Shown here piece after piece: positions 31,401 through 40,614 of a stretch of 64,000 nucleotides of DNA (its first letter is position 1; the number at the start of each line of letters is the position of its first letter). Both the position numbers and the translations under genes were made by a program. The DNA is from Scleroderma bovista. Taxonomy: Eukaryota > Basidiomycota > Agaricomycetes > Boletales > Sclerodermataceae. A model generated the notes under the pieces. The model searched no databases and was not told the DNA's origin. It saw only the letters and a list, made by a program, of their open reading frames with translations. The stretch is taken from positions 62,001 through 126,000 of the forward strand of contig JAYMGJ010000499.1 of NCBI GenBank assembly GCA_037178675.1, read 5' to 3'.

Positions 31401-32482
31401 TAGGCTTCACCCGCGTCGTTTCTGATGCAGGGATTTATGTTCACCATGGAGTAACTGGGAACAAAAAGGTCAAAGTTATTCTCATCCTGATCATCTACGT
31501 TGATGATGTTCTCTTTACTGGCTCTGACCAGAAATACCTTGGGATGATGAAAGAGAAGTTCATGAAGGTCTGGGAATGCCGCGACCTTGGGGCTGCAAAG
31601 GAGTATCTTGGGATGAAAATCCAGCGAAACCCATCGACAGGTTCTTTAATCGTTGATCAGGTGGAGTACCTGGACAAGATTCTCAAACGCTTCGATATGC
31701 AAGATTGTAATCCTGCAAATACCCCACTTCCAGAGAAGTATGATCCAGTAGCGAGTATGGGGGAGTCTACTCCCAAATTACGCTCACAGTATCAATCTGT
31801 TATAGGATCCCTTCTCTATCTTATGCTCGGAACGAGACCTGACATTGCGTTTGCTGTCATCAAGATGTCTCAGTTCTCTGTGAGTCCAACAGAGGATCAC
31901 CTTAATCATGCCAAGTATATCTTTCGCTATCTTCGAGCAAATAGAGAGTATGGCATTGAGTTTAAAAGGGATTCCTCGTTGCGAGTGGAAGGATATGTCG
32001 ATGCCGATTGGGCTTCTGACAGAAATGACCAGAAATCCTGTACTGGTTTTACCGTGTTGTTTAATACCTCTCCAGTTTCCTGGGTTAGCCGGAAACAGAA
32101 GACCGTTGCCACTTCAGCCACCGAAGCTGAGTATATGGCTCTTTCTGACGCTGCGAAACAGATATGTTGGATCAAGTCTTTACTTGAGGAGTTGTCTTTT
32201 GACATTCCACCCATCGTATTATACGAGGACAATATGGGCTCCATTTTCCTGGCACAAAATCCTGCTCAGGAGAGACGAACGAAACATATCAATATTCGTC
32301 ATCATTTTATTCGCAAATGCATTCAAGAAAGAAAGGTCATTCTATTAAGACATATCTCTACTGATAAACAGTTAGCAGATGTCTTTACTAAAGCCCTTGG
32401 CAAAGTCAAGTTCCAGGGTTTTAAGAGTTTTCTTGTTACCGACTTGACACGTCTCAAGTCTGGGGGAGTGTTGAGAAAGTAA
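28394..32482 (+). CDS. pol: copia-3 Pol polyprotein: protease, integrase, RT, RNase H (1362 aa)
   Basis: Domains run in copia order. Protease: LILLDSGASRH, Asp227. Pre-integrase zinc binding: WHHHMGH with CSGC (His364-369, Cys397, Cys400). Integrase: DDE triad Asp427, Asp489, Glu525, with 35 residues between the last two, and a GKxPxVSYFRVFGC-like module near 579-592. RT: LDVKTAFLYG (Asp943) and YVDD (1035-1038). RNase H: Asp1205, Glu1244, Asp1279, Asp1329. No stop or miss in a key residue. The first 215 residues upstream of protease are unusual and unassigned. The frame is +1 to gag; at the gag stop, CTA TGA T resembles +1 shift sites with a slow UGA in the A site. The stop lies 14 nt inside the 3' LTR. 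Confidence 0.97.
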   Translation: MNQWATYDFDRTCALIHVPRIPIQEPDVPLLFSHPETEVSRNSWEEIEDEDFVRLVCREDVLCPGSSLCVQFWNHGGQLPYMDEHGNIRLDPMSSDVFFLNRTFEGHTQIVRNFRIPRALIVGWSFLGFPAEVHFYSGEVDCDLCNTSHPHFSFRQAPHSESDEAIQMAIDIAKRNLFPPRRPTVPVSSFLTNRDAEYILCHSSCTSTLCLDCGWKQKDGSTLILLDSGASRHCTPHFEDFISYKPYGVSKFSTTADKDTFVEKLGLGTVLMLHHGKIIRLADVEYCPSVACRLISTGQLVGQGYSLSTTASGTRLFAPNGDLYLRSDPIASVGPLHYVRVLLQCIDEKVQVISSKKDEYLLWHHHMGHPSKNAVKHLHSATRNFPSVTVPTDLAPCSGCAAGKMAEKPFAISYSRATKPLELVHSDLCEFPVLSYYRCRYVATFIDDFSAFACVYPLTAKSDTFRAFQEYRSWAEASLGVRLLKLCSDRGGEFRTNEFSAFMRQSGIEQQFSSPDTPQQNGRAERFNRTMVEKEEAMQHSACLPPNLWQHALETSVHVYNRQPFRRSLWKTPVELWKGKVPDVSYFRVFGCLAYVFIKKDQHNKLEPKSRPMIFLGYESGSKAYRFLDEGRIVVSANAIFDETIFPRCVKRIEAPRQNEVSREDHDEEDHESEVVVAPPVTSNESNIPYSSTYNPPQSSVQDNDEPSVIPSESSAHPTRIPPAVRGTVSTPKPTMERERFKPYPDPSVPRRSGRVRVIPTRPDNVYGENAHPVEAEKLAEAESNKVQEDPMTLGFGTQGESHDLVDLHRLHHEFGSDFLNFLMAKAEPLAPRIPVQYRDILRLPADEKKAWDSACQDEIDALWKRQVWSLTNLPPNRKPVKCRWVFAVKSDGRKRARLVAKGFSQEYGVDYEDVFSPVARFESVRIILALAVQNAWSLQALDVKTAFLYGNLEEEIYMEQPEGFVKKGRDEKKVYRLLKALYGLKQAALAWNIELHKSLQRLGFTRVVSDAGIYVHHGVTGNKKVKVILILIIYVDDVLFTGSDQKYLGMMKEKFMKVWECRDLGAAKEYLGMKIQRNPSTGSLIVDQVEYLDKILKRFDMQDCNPANTPLPEKYDPVASMGESTPKLRSQYQSVIGSLLYLMLGTRPDIAFAVIKMSQFSVSPTEDHLNHAKYIFRYLRANREYGIEFKRDSSLRVEGYVDADWASDRNDQKSCTGFTVLFNTSPVSWVSRKQKTVATSATEAEYMALSDAAKQICWIKSLLEELSFDIPPIVLYEDNMGSIFLAQNPAQERRTKHINIRHHFIRKCIQERKVILLRHISTDKQLADVFTKALGKVKFQGFKSFLVTDLTRLKSGGVLRK
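32461..32468 (+). other. copia-3 polypurine tract
   Basis: TGGGGGAG immediately before the 3' LTR, the plus-strand primer of reverse transcription. It is still within the pol frame. Confidence 0.85.
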
Positions 32483-33053
32483 GTGCTTAGTCATCAATAG
32501 CACGTGACTTTCCTAGAGCCTTGACACGTGATGTGTCTGGACTCGCCAACTTCCATGTGATACTTCTGTCACATGACTGGTTATCAAAGTACCAACTAAC
32601 CGGAGTCATATCTCTTATCTATGACATCATCAAGATAAGTAGAGATAATGTTCCTTCTAGAACGTTCCTATGAGGTCAATCTAGACTGTTTCTTATCTCT
32701 TATCTTACCTGTGACTCACTGTGGTGTTCTACGAGATTCTACGAGTTTCCACAGGATACTATGTTAGGAAGGTACTTATCTACCTATCCATTTATGGACT
32801 CTTATGGCCACTCTACTTTTACATGGTCTGTGCACAGCTCAGACGTATAAATACCCTCATGCTCCGTTGTAGCAAAGTAGGATTTTACCCACCTGTTTTA
32901 TCCTCTGTTGTTATCAACAAACTCTCAAACCACCTTCGGTTATTACTCCAAGTTAGAACCATCTACCCAAGTGAGTTAAAGACTTCATATCATTTGTGTA
33001 GAGCCCGCTGCGTAGTGTCCACGTTCTCCTATTGTGGACATTGCCTCCCGTTA
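32469..33053 (+). mobile_element. copia-3 3' LTR (585 bp)
   Basis: The same length as the 5' LTR, with three transitional differences. Its first 14 nt encode the end of Pol, and the pol stop codon overlaps a consensus GTAAGT. Target duplication GGTGT follows at 33054-33058. Confidence 0.95.
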
Positions 33054-33058
33054 GGTGT

Positions 33059-33400
33059 GACCTCATAATATCACATCATATGTGAGCATATTGCACAAGA
33101 TGCACAGCAGCACACCAGGATATGACCAGATATGTGCAGGTATGATTATACAAAAAAAATGATATATTGTAATACAGGGTCATGCCCCAGCATACTACGT
33201 CAGTCTCATGGTACGACCCAGTGTGATCCAATGTGACCACATCTGACTTTTTTCATTAAGTCCATATAAGTCATATCTTGTCACACCACATCATACCAGG
33301 TAATAGCCAGTTTTCACTGGGGATCATGGGTCTACATCTCCATGGATGGAGGAACTACGGGGTAACTATGGCTCAATCTCCTTGCAGGTATAAATCATGT
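33059..33400. other. No gene seen
   Basis: Short imperfect repetition of GATATGACC/CATGACC-like words. No coding frame of note. Confidence 0.5.
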
Positions 33401-34034
33401 TTGAACAGAAGCCACCCTACAGACACCAGACACAACCCTGGGCTGGTGTATGATACATAACCGACTAGGTACTAGAAACTCCCAAACCCAAGTGGGCTAC
33501 AGTGAATGGCACTTAAAGGCTGGCTGTGTACGAATGTGAAAGGTGAGAAATAAAGCTCCTTAACCCTGGAGTCCAGGTATAGCTCCCTTTATAAGACTGG
33601 GGAACAGTGCGTGGTAGACAAAGTGGTAATGGGTAGATTCGAGCTCTAGTGAGACAACCCTAAGGGCAAATAACCCAAAGAACTACCACATGTCGAGACT
33701 CTGAGGAGGAAAGTAGGAACCGAGTGTCTTAGAGCAAAAACCCAAAGAGAGCTTGAATGGAGAGCCTCTGGGTGCTGGATTGCAGCAGTATATATACTAC
33801 ACTACACATGTCCTATGCAAGTCCATAAGGCTATATGCCATACGAGGCAGTGAATACAGCTGCCATCCTGTGGTAAGGCTATGCTAACGATGTCAAGAGA
33901 TACAGCATGCACAGCATGAGGCTGTGGTCCAGACAGGTCTACGGATAAGATGCACTAGATAAGATACTACACTACAATAAGATAAGATGTCATCTAATCA
34001 GAGATTAGATAAGACAAAAAGTTGGACTGTTACA
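33400..34034 (-). mobile_element. Family G element fragment: 5' LTR and leader
   Basis: The LTR is 33650-34034 (TGAGACAACC to GGACTGTTACA on the plus strand; reading minus, TGTAACAG...TCTCA). The leader continues to about 33400 and matches the leader of the G element at 45269, including the GGCTGGCTGTG and CAACCCTGGGCTGG blocks. The priming site AGAGCTCGAAT (minus, 33637-33647) lies 2 nt from the LTR and pairs with the LTR segment at 33748-33758 (10 of 11; the mismatch is a CpG to TpG change). Its last base differs from the 45-kb copy together with its partner. Confidence 0.8.
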
Positions 34035-34039
34035 AAATG

Positions 34040-34375
34040 CTAGTAGCTGGGGTCAAGGGATCTTATCACAAGCATGTACCACTGGTCAGGTAGTTTCTCA
34101 TAGGCAAGAAGTTCAGCAGCATGTTGTTTGCAGGAGAAGAAAAGGTGGACATTACATGAGCACCTCTTTATAAATCTGATTATTGGCTCTTCACTGTCAG
34201 TTTTTGAGATGATCCCTAAGGTTTTGTTCTGAATTAAAAGTGAATATGCATCAGCTGTGGTTTAAATTGACACAGTACTGTTAGTATGGAGTATTAGAAC
34301 TCCATTATGCATGAAATGTGATTGGTTTTGGGTACATATTCTTCAAGTTCTTCAATGTGGTCCTGAGAGAATTTA
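34040..34375 (-). pseudogene. Decayed unrecognised gene fragment
   Basis: The minus strand reads a clear protein-like stretch from about 34258 to 34040: AYSLLIQNKTLGIISKTDSE, later HAAELLAYEKLPDQWYMLV and a TAG stop at 34040. Upstream, in a frame one base off, lies HIEELEEYVPKTNHISCIM with one stop. Composition and word pattern are like an ordinary cellular protein, unlike the retroelement frames around it. I do not recognise the family. It may be a host gene remnant or transposon cargo. The end abuts the G LTR at 34034. Confidence 0.45.
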
Positions 34376-34504
34376 ACATATGAGCTGCCATTTTTTGCAT
34401 GTTGTCTGACACATGGCATAATAGGGTATTATTGGCACACAGATTTCATGCTAGATTTTCATAGCCTTAATCATGAAGTCTAGGTATCATTGCCTTATAA
34501 TGCT

Positions 34505-34660
34505 AGATGAGTCCAGATGGAGGAGAAATAGACAGGAACATAAACAGAGGCAGGAAAATAAACCAAAGTGGAAGCAAACACAAGGAACTGGAGTTACAAA
34601 GACAGTGTAAGAAATGCAGGAACAAGTGTGGTAAAGGAAACTAGATCAGAATGGGACAGT
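34505..34660 (-). mobile_element. Family C LTR fragment
   Basis: It matches 11770-11900 of the family C LTR (GGAAAATAAACCAAAGTGG, then GGGACAG). A further fragment in the opposite orientation lies at 35590-35700, so the two bracket the segment between them. Confidence 0.65.
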
Positions 34661-34689
34661 AAGAACTCATCATAGGCAGCAAACCATGC

Positions 34690-35140
34690 TCCAGGCTTCC
34701 TTTGGAGGCATATAGATACAAGGGCCTGCCAGGCAGTAACAGGATTGTCCTAGGTGGAACTAATATGGACCCTCTCAGAGGTCAGCCTCAATGTTCAATA
34801 TCATCTCACCTGCAGTCTTGTCTGCTTTAGCATCCCATTTATCTTGAGCTCCATCAGTATTGTCTGCAGAGCAAGTCATCAAGTAGGCTATTCAGTGGCC
34901 CTTGAGGCATAGATCACATTGGTCCAGCACTCAAAGAGATCAGACCAGAGGATAATGAGTTATGAGAAGCAAGAGGTGACTGATTTGTGCACTAAGAGTT
35001 TCCCTAATGCTCCCAATGATGCACAGAGTGTTCCAACAGCTCAATCTCCACCAAACTTGATCTCTGAGGTTTTCAGGTCCTAGGAAGACAATGACACAAG
35101 TTGTGAAAGAGCAGGACAAGATCCTGAGGAAGGAGAGCAA
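34690..35140 (-). pseudogene. Possible copia Gag remnant
   Basis: Read on the minus strand in broken frames: KWDAKADKTAGEMILNIEAD, then a segment like DPVTAWQALVSI and EAWSMV. This recalls the UBN2/Gag segment of copia elements, where W, D..A, I and L..E positions recur. There are many stops. Low certainty; a profile search is needed. Confidence 0.35.
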
Positions 35141-35589
35141 TATTGAGCTTTAGGGGGAAAAAGGGGTGTTGAGAGAGATCAAAAGGAGGTCTCTCAGATC
35201 AGAGTAGTAGATTGAGGTTTTAAAGGATGGGAAACCTGATAGAGGTAGTTTCAAGGCAATCAGAGCATGCAATGAGTGCCTAGAGTGCAGGGCTTATCTT
35301 ATCTAATACCTTGTTAGACGAAACTTACCATTATTAGATAGACATACATAGTAGGAAAAGGCATATCAAGTTTGCAGGAGGCATGTCATAGTGTTCCATA
35401 GTATCTTTATCTAGTACCAACTACCAACTAGTACTACACTTTTGCAACACAACTTATCATTTTTGATAATAGGCCTGTTGACACTAGACTACAGTATAAT
35501 AGCCTCGTGCATTAGGTTAAGAAGTGTAGTCATAACTAGGTTTAGTACTGTAGTCTCACTTCTAAGGTAATATATAACACTATATAGTT

Positions 35590-35700
35590 TGCCACATACA
35601 TGCTGTATCCACCTTTCTCCTGCTTGTTCACTCCCTCTACTTTTGCACTTCCTCCAGTCTGGACATTACTCCAGGTTTAGCATTAGTTAAGTTCACCTCC
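35590..35700 (+). mobile_element. Family C LTR fragment (opposite orientation)
   Basis: CTTCCTCCAGTCTGGACATT and AGCATTAGTTAAGTTCACC match the reverse complement of 11935-12000 in the family C LTR. Confidence 0.6.
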
Positions 35701-36289
35701 ATTTTAATAGGTGGTTGTGAATGTCAGTGGTGGGCTGCAGACAATGTAATGTGGGGGTGCCTACCACTTCTGTTGCCATTGCCATTGGTGTTAATGCTAG
35801 GGGTGCTCTTTGTTTCTGCAGCTGAAGTGGTGGCATCATTGTCAATGCTGGGGCTGTTGTGGACATTAGTAAGGAGGTGCATAGTGGTGCTACATACCTA
35901 ATAGCAGTGGTGGTGGTGGTGATGGCTGTTGATGTATTGTTGTTGTTGTTGATTCTAGGGTTGTTGTGATTGTTAGTGAGAGGGTACATGGTATTAGTAC
36001 ATCCTAATACCAATGCCAAGGGCTCACTGGAGGTGATGGTGAAAGGGACACAAAGGAAGGGGAGGTAGAGTAGTGAGGCTGTAGGACTTAGAGAAAATTT
36101 GAAGTGTGGTGATGACAAAGCATGTTTCAACACTATTGTGATTACAAATCACATTTGTAAACACAACAGTTTAAATTTTCTTTAAGTCCTGCACACTCTG
36201 GAACAAAACAATGGTCAGCTGTATATGTAGTGATGCATTGTTCAATTACCAACAAATTCAGAGATAGTGCTCAGTAGGGCAACTACCAC
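35701..36289. repeat. GTTGTTGTT / GTGGTGGTG simple-sequence stretch
   Basis: Plus-strand GTT and GTG runs, densest at 35900-35960. A minus-strand frame rich in Asn and Thr spans it but has only repeat-derived composition. No other feature is seen to 36289. Confidence 0.6.
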
Positions 36290-36880
36290 TTCTAAATGAA
36301 AACAAACACTACATCACACTTCCACTACAACACAACAATTACTAATTGACACTACACATTTTTGGTAATCAACACTACACTTTTATTGGACTTTTACTAT
36401 ACATTTACTACACATTTTGGTACACTTTTGGTACACTTTGTACTACACTTTACTATGCATTTTTACACATTTATTATGCTTATTTGGTACACTTTTACTA
36501 CCCATTCACTACCCATTTTTGATACACTTTTGGTACACTTTGTACTACACTTTTACTACACTTCACTATGCTTTTTTGGAACACATTTACTACACATTTT
36601 TAGTACACATTTAGTATACTTTTACTATGTTTTTTTACTCCACTTTTTACTACACTCTGACCCCACTTTTTATTACACATTTTGGTACACTTTTGATACA
36701 TTTTTACTAAACATTTTTGATACACTTTTACTACACTTTTACTACACTCTGACTACACTTTTTACTACACTTTTGATACCCTTTTACTACACTTCTACTA
36801 AACATTTTTGATACACATTTACTACACTTGGACTACCCTTTGGGTATACTTTTTTGATGCACTTTTACTACACCTTTACT
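36290..36880 (-). repeat. AGTAAAAGTGTACC-type degenerate array, inverted copy
   Basis: Reverse complement of the array at 16140-16640: runs of CTACACTTTTACTACAC and TTTTGGTACACTTTTG. Length about 590 bp. Frames rich in Tyr, Phe, His and Leu are artefacts. Confidence 0.8.
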
Positions 36881-37083
36881 ATGTTAAGGATGGTAGTCAT
36901 GATTAGGTTAAGAAGTGTAGTTATGAGTAGGATAAGGTGTGTAGTAGTCATGAGTAGATTAAGAAATGTAGTTTGGACATAGGTGTAGTTATGACTAGAT
37001 TAAGTATTTTATAAAAGGTAGCCTATAGTGATAAATGGTTACTTAGGTGTCCCTTGTATGTTAAAAGTTGTTTATGTACATCA

Positions 37084-37422
37084 ATGGAAAAACCCATTTT
37101 TCCTGATGTGTATTTGGATGAGTTTCAATTCTCTATTCAATATGAACATATTAAGTGTGTGTTAAATGGCTTTCTGATTTGCAACCTATTCACTGCACAT
37201 ATCATAGAACCCAATGTTGTTGACTCGAAAGAATTGAAGAGAATGTTACAAAATAGTAAGTGTGTCATAAATCTGTATGCTACATTGGAAATTAAATCTG
37301 AAATTAAATCTACATTTGTATTGTATGCCTGTGCAGTTATCTTGAGATTTATATCCATTTCTTGTTCCCAGCACTACCTGCCAGTGTTACTCTGCACAGT
37401 GAAATGGCCTCCTCAATATTAG
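37084..37422 (+). other. Unrecognised coding-like frame
   Basis: From the ATG at 37084 (MEKPIFPDVYLDEFQF) the frame stays open for 112 codons, with SKELKRMLQNSKCVINLYAT and a Cys-containing C-terminus. The composition is normal for a protein. There is no domain I know. It may be an exon of a decayed gene. Confidence 0.3.
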
Positions 37423-37617
37423 CATTTATACAAGTCTTAGGAATTTGCAAATTAACTGAGGGAGTTTTCAAAGTTGTTGAGAGCAAACATAATCTGAGGA
37501 GAGGACAGATCATTTTGCTGATGTAAGTTTCCATGTTATTTGAAAGACAGCACTGACCAACAATGTGCAGGGGATACAGGTAGTTGACATAAAAGCTCAA
37601 TGATAGCCAACATGACC

Positions 37618-37920
37618 TCATATGATGTAGGAGATGCTATACTCACTGTGAGCCTGTCTGAACTGATGCTTGTGGCACTTTGTTGCACCACTCTTATTAT
37701 ACATCAATAACAGTCCAATTCCTTTCAAGGGGGGGGTAAAGGAAACACACTCCAAGAATGGGTTTATGGTATGTTTGATAGAGTCAAAATCAAGTGTGAA
37801 CATGCATGCATTTGTATCCAGCATGTCTGCAGCCTGCAAAGGGTTGACTGCTATACAATATTCTATATCATTGTATATATCTCCCCCTGCCTGTACATTA
37901 GAATTTGTGTGCTGAAACAA
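37618..37920 (-). other. Unrecognised coding-like frame
   Basis: About 100 open codons on the minus strand with DIEYCIAVNPLQAADMLDTN and FDSIKHTINPFLECVSF. A different-frame open stretch follows at 37349-37621, so an intron or frameshift is possible. Product unknown; not similar to the nearby retroelement proteins. Confidence 0.3.
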
Positions 37921-37987
37921 TTCATGTGATCATGATGGGTTGGTGGATGCAAACCAGGTCCAAATGTGATGAATACTATGCACAGTA

Positions 37988-38272
37988 TGTTAGTTTTGAT
38001 GATTTCCACCTCTTCTTATGACTCTATTGCTTACTATCATGGTCTACTCCACTTACTACCAACTGGTTAAGCTTCATAGCTGCATTGTAGTGCTAACAGT
38101 GCCCTTAACTTGTTTCCTTCACTTGTTGTTTACATTTGTTTACCCAGAAGCACACATCCCCTGTAGAGTTCTGTGTTTATGCTCTTCAGTGACTCACACT
38201 GGACTCTAGTCTGGATCTTACCTGAGCAGCTCAGCAGCACTTTGTGTGCTTACAGCAAGTTTTGGCTTCAAT
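37988..38272 (+). mobile_element. Solo LTR of family E
   Basis: It begins TGTTAGTTTTGATG and ends around TTTTGGCTTCAATA. It contains the uninterrupted ATGACTCTATTGC that serves as the empty site for the CACTG element inserted in the E copy at 44436. The sequence just before it (37930-37987) resembles the small LTR H at 38698. Confidence 0.75.
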
Positions 38273-38326
38273 ATGTTGGAAAGTGTATGTTCTGCACTAA
38301 TCCTAGAAGTGCCCTCAAGTACCTGA

Positions 38327-38399
38327 AGTCCAGTAGCTTAGTGGTTAGAGCACCTGGATATATGTCAGGAGGTCCTGGGTTCAAATCCTAACTTGGTCA
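38327..38399 (+). tRNA. tRNA-like sequence (pseudogene or SINE head)
   Basis: The A box TAGCTTAGTGG (38334-38344) and B box GGTTCAAATCC (38378-38388) match RNA polymerase III promoter consensuses. The D stem GCTT/GAGC and the anticodon stem CCTGG/TCAGG form, with a 7-nt loop ATATATG that puts ATA at the anticodon (Tyr-type codon, unusual). The T stem has one mismatch and the acceptor stem two or more. I see no intron and no second copy in the window. A degenerate tRNA or a SINE head is more likely than a working tRNA. Confidence 0.5.
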
Positions 38400-38481
38400 T
38401 ATTTTCCTGTAATTATGCACTGCCTAAGCAACAGGGGGTTTAGTTAGCCCTGAGGTCACATGTGTTAATATTGAGTGTTTA

Positions 38482-39023
38482 TGTTCAAGCCAAAACTTGC
38501 TGGAAGTGCACAAAGTGCTACTGAGCTACTCAGATAAGATCCAGACTAGAGTCCAGTGTGAGTAACTAATGATATAGACAGTTGTGGAGAGGTATACAGC
38601 ACCTAGAGTCCAGTGTGAGTAACTGAAGAGGAGAAACACTGGACTCTACAGGATATGTGCACTTCTGGGTAAACAAATGTAAACAGCAAGTGAAGGATGT
38701 TAGAATTCGTGGGCTGGGGTGATCAGGGTGGCCATGATGGGTGGATGGGTGTGAACCAGGTCCAAACATGATGATTATACACAGTATGACTATGGACTAT
38801 TTATCTTGTAGGTAGAATGATCAATATATCAAAACTAATAACAGTAATTAATCTTTTAAGTTTGCCATGTAGCGGCCGTATATTCTGACAAAGGAAACAA
38901 GTAAAGGGTGCATCTAGCACTACAATGCAGCTATGAAGCTAAAACAAGTTGGTAATAAGTAGGGTAGACCATGATAGTAAGCAATAGAGTCATAAGAACA
39001 GGTGGAAATCACCAAAACTAACA
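38482..39023 (-). mobile_element. LTR of family E carrying a small LTR insertion
   Basis: It begins TGTTCAAGCC and ends AAAACTAACA on the plus strand, the reverse of the copy at 18212. The 290-bp unit is extended by the 193-bp insertion at 38698-38890, plus a duplicated segment with ACTCTAGGTG-type blocks. Confidence 0.75.
38698..38890. mobile_element. Small solo-LTR-like element H (193 bp)
   Basis: It begins TGTTAGAATTCG and ends TATTCTGACA, flanked by AAGGA at 38693-38697 and 38891-38895. The family E sequence is continuous when it is removed. Related sequence lies at 37930-37987. Confidence 0.8.
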
Positions 39024-39026
39024 GTT

Positions 39027-39475
39027 TCTGCACTCTTGTTGTGCTTATGGACACCTTTTTTTAGTGATTACTTCAGCTCCTTCCTTTTATGGTTCATCAC
39101 ATGATTTGTGGCTTGTGTTTTCCTTTGTTTCTCCTTGTTTGCTTTGTTTGTAGACATGAAATATTTGTGCCCAGAGTCCTTTCTCTTCAGTCTCTGACAC
39201 TGGGCACAAGAGTGCTCCATTGTGGTTTATCTTAACAAAATCAGTCTAAGAGAGACTCATCCTCCCACTTCCTGATGCCAGTGTTTGTGCCCTCTTGTTG
39301 TGTTGTGTGGCACATTTGCAGTGATTACTTCAGCTGTTTCCTTTCCAGGATAATCAGGTGATCTGTGGCTTTTGTATTACAGTGTTTTTCCTTGTTTGCT
39401 TTGTTTGTATAGTTGAAATTTTCATGCCCAGAGTCTCTTCCCTTTAGTCTCTAACACTGGGCATGCAATCTTGAC
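39027..39475 (+). mobile_element. Two copia-2-type LTRs in tandem
   Basis: About 39027-39235 and 39288-39470 both read TTGTTGTG, then AGTGATTACTTCAGC, TGCCCAGAGTC and TCTCTGACACTGGGC, in the same orientation. About 50 bp lie between them. They could be the two LTRs of a tiny internally deleted element or independent insertions. Confidence 0.6.
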
Positions 39476-39716
39476 TTTTTGTTTACATTTGTTCACCCAC
39501 AAGCACACATACCCTATAGAGTGCAGTATTTCTCATCTTCAGTTACTCATACTAGATTCTAGTCTGGACCTTATTTGAGTAGCTTAATCTATCAGCATGA
39601 AGAGCTACCATTTGCTGGCAGCACCAGTGATACAATGAGGCATGGCACTGTAGGGTGAGATCTGTGCTTACTATCCAGCCCCATGCCTGGGTTGTCATAT
39701 TATAATTACCCACTTG

Positions 39717-40007
39717 TGAGGTGACCCTAGGTGAAAACACCAAGGACCTTACTACATGCAGAGACTTTGAGAAGATAGGAGTCGAGAAGCTAGGGCAAAG
39801 ACCCAAGATGAGCTCAAATGGGGAGCCTCCAGGTGCTGGATTGCATGGTATATATACTACTCTACACGAGGGCTATGCAAAGCTATCCATGAGGCTATGC
39901 AGGATGATATCAAGAGTGGCAGCATGTACAGCATGAGGCACTGGTCTAGACTAGGTAGATAAGATATGGCTGTATACTAAGATAAGATAAAAAGTTAGTC
40001 CGTTACA
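39717..40007 (-). mobile_element. Family G 3' LTR (291 bp)
   Basis: It runs from TGAGGTGACC to GTCCGTTACA on the plus strand. The polypurine tract of the element (TAAGGGGGGAGTGG on the minus strand) abuts its inner side at 40008-40021. It is shorter than the 371-bp G LTR because of internal deletions. Confidence 0.8.
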
Positions 40008-40059
40008 CCACTCCCCCCTTAGGTGCAGGATTCCAGACTGCAAAACTGAGGATCACATA

Positions 40060-40606
40060 TAAAGTTTAAAAGTCCAGTCCATAGGACCACAAAAGACTGG
40101 AAACTGAACTGGATCAGACTGTTTGCAACTGGACTGCAGTTGCCAGTTGCCTACTTTTGAGAATGATGAAAAAGACTGGTTGCAACCAGTTGCAACCACA
40201 TTATGTAAGCAATACATATATGGTATAAAAACTCCTATATTACAGACTAATTTTGGCCTGCGGTGGGTCTTAAGGGGTGTAAAATTGATCTTTTTGGATG
40301 AAATATGGCACAAATAAATATTAATGACTTGTATATAATTACTACAGTCTATAAATAGTATTTAGATGCTATCTGACACACTTTTGATGTGAAAAACATC
40401 AATAAAATGCAAAAAACTGGTTTTTTAGTGGTTTGGACTGGTTTTTTAGTGGCTTTGGACCAGTCTTTTTGAAAACTGGTTGCAACCACTTTGGATCAGT
40501 CTTTAAGCAGTCCATGAACCATTCCCAGGCTTCCAAAAGCGGTCCAGTCTGGTCCTCTTCCAAAAAAAGGCAAAAAAACCAGACTGGACTGGACTTTTAA
40601 ACTCTA
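40060..40606. mobile_element. hAT-type MITE (547 bp) inside family G
   Basis: Terminal inverted repeats are TAAAGTTTAAAAGTCCAGTCC and its near-perfect reverse complement ending at 40606, with one difference. ATCACATA is duplicated at 40052-40059 and 40607-40614. An 8-bp duplication with TA(G/A)AG ends is diagnostic of the hAT superfamily. The inside has repeated CTGGTTGCAACCA words and no transposase. Confidence 0.9.
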
Positions 40607-40614
40607 ATCACATA

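Larger units (their letters stand above)
24149..33053 (+). mobile_element. copia-3: near-complete Ty1/copia retrotransposon (8.9 kb)
   Basis: Two 585-bp LTRs flank a 7.7-kb interior, with GGTGT duplicated at 24144-24148 and 33054-33058. The interior holds, in order: a primer-binding site, three extra overlapping frames (ORF1-3), gag, pol and a polypurine tract. Each successive frame is +1 relative to the one before (frames 1, 2, 3, 1, 2). The LTRs differ at only three positions that I can find (in AACGTT/AATGTT, ACCGTT/ACTGTT and CCTGTT/CCCGTT), all CpG-to-TpG type. The element is young and lacks the nested insertions that scar everything around it. Two in-frame TGA codons (25054, 27361) are the only obvious barriers. 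Confidence 0.97.

Noticed and set aside
35693..36133. 146-codon Asn/Thr-rich minus-strand frame
   Set aside because: It is driven by a GTT microsatellite, with no domain and no start context of note.
39030..39475. A tiny complete copia element with two LTRs
   Set aside because: Only about 50 bp lie between the LTR-like units, with no primer site and no flanking duplication that I could confirm.
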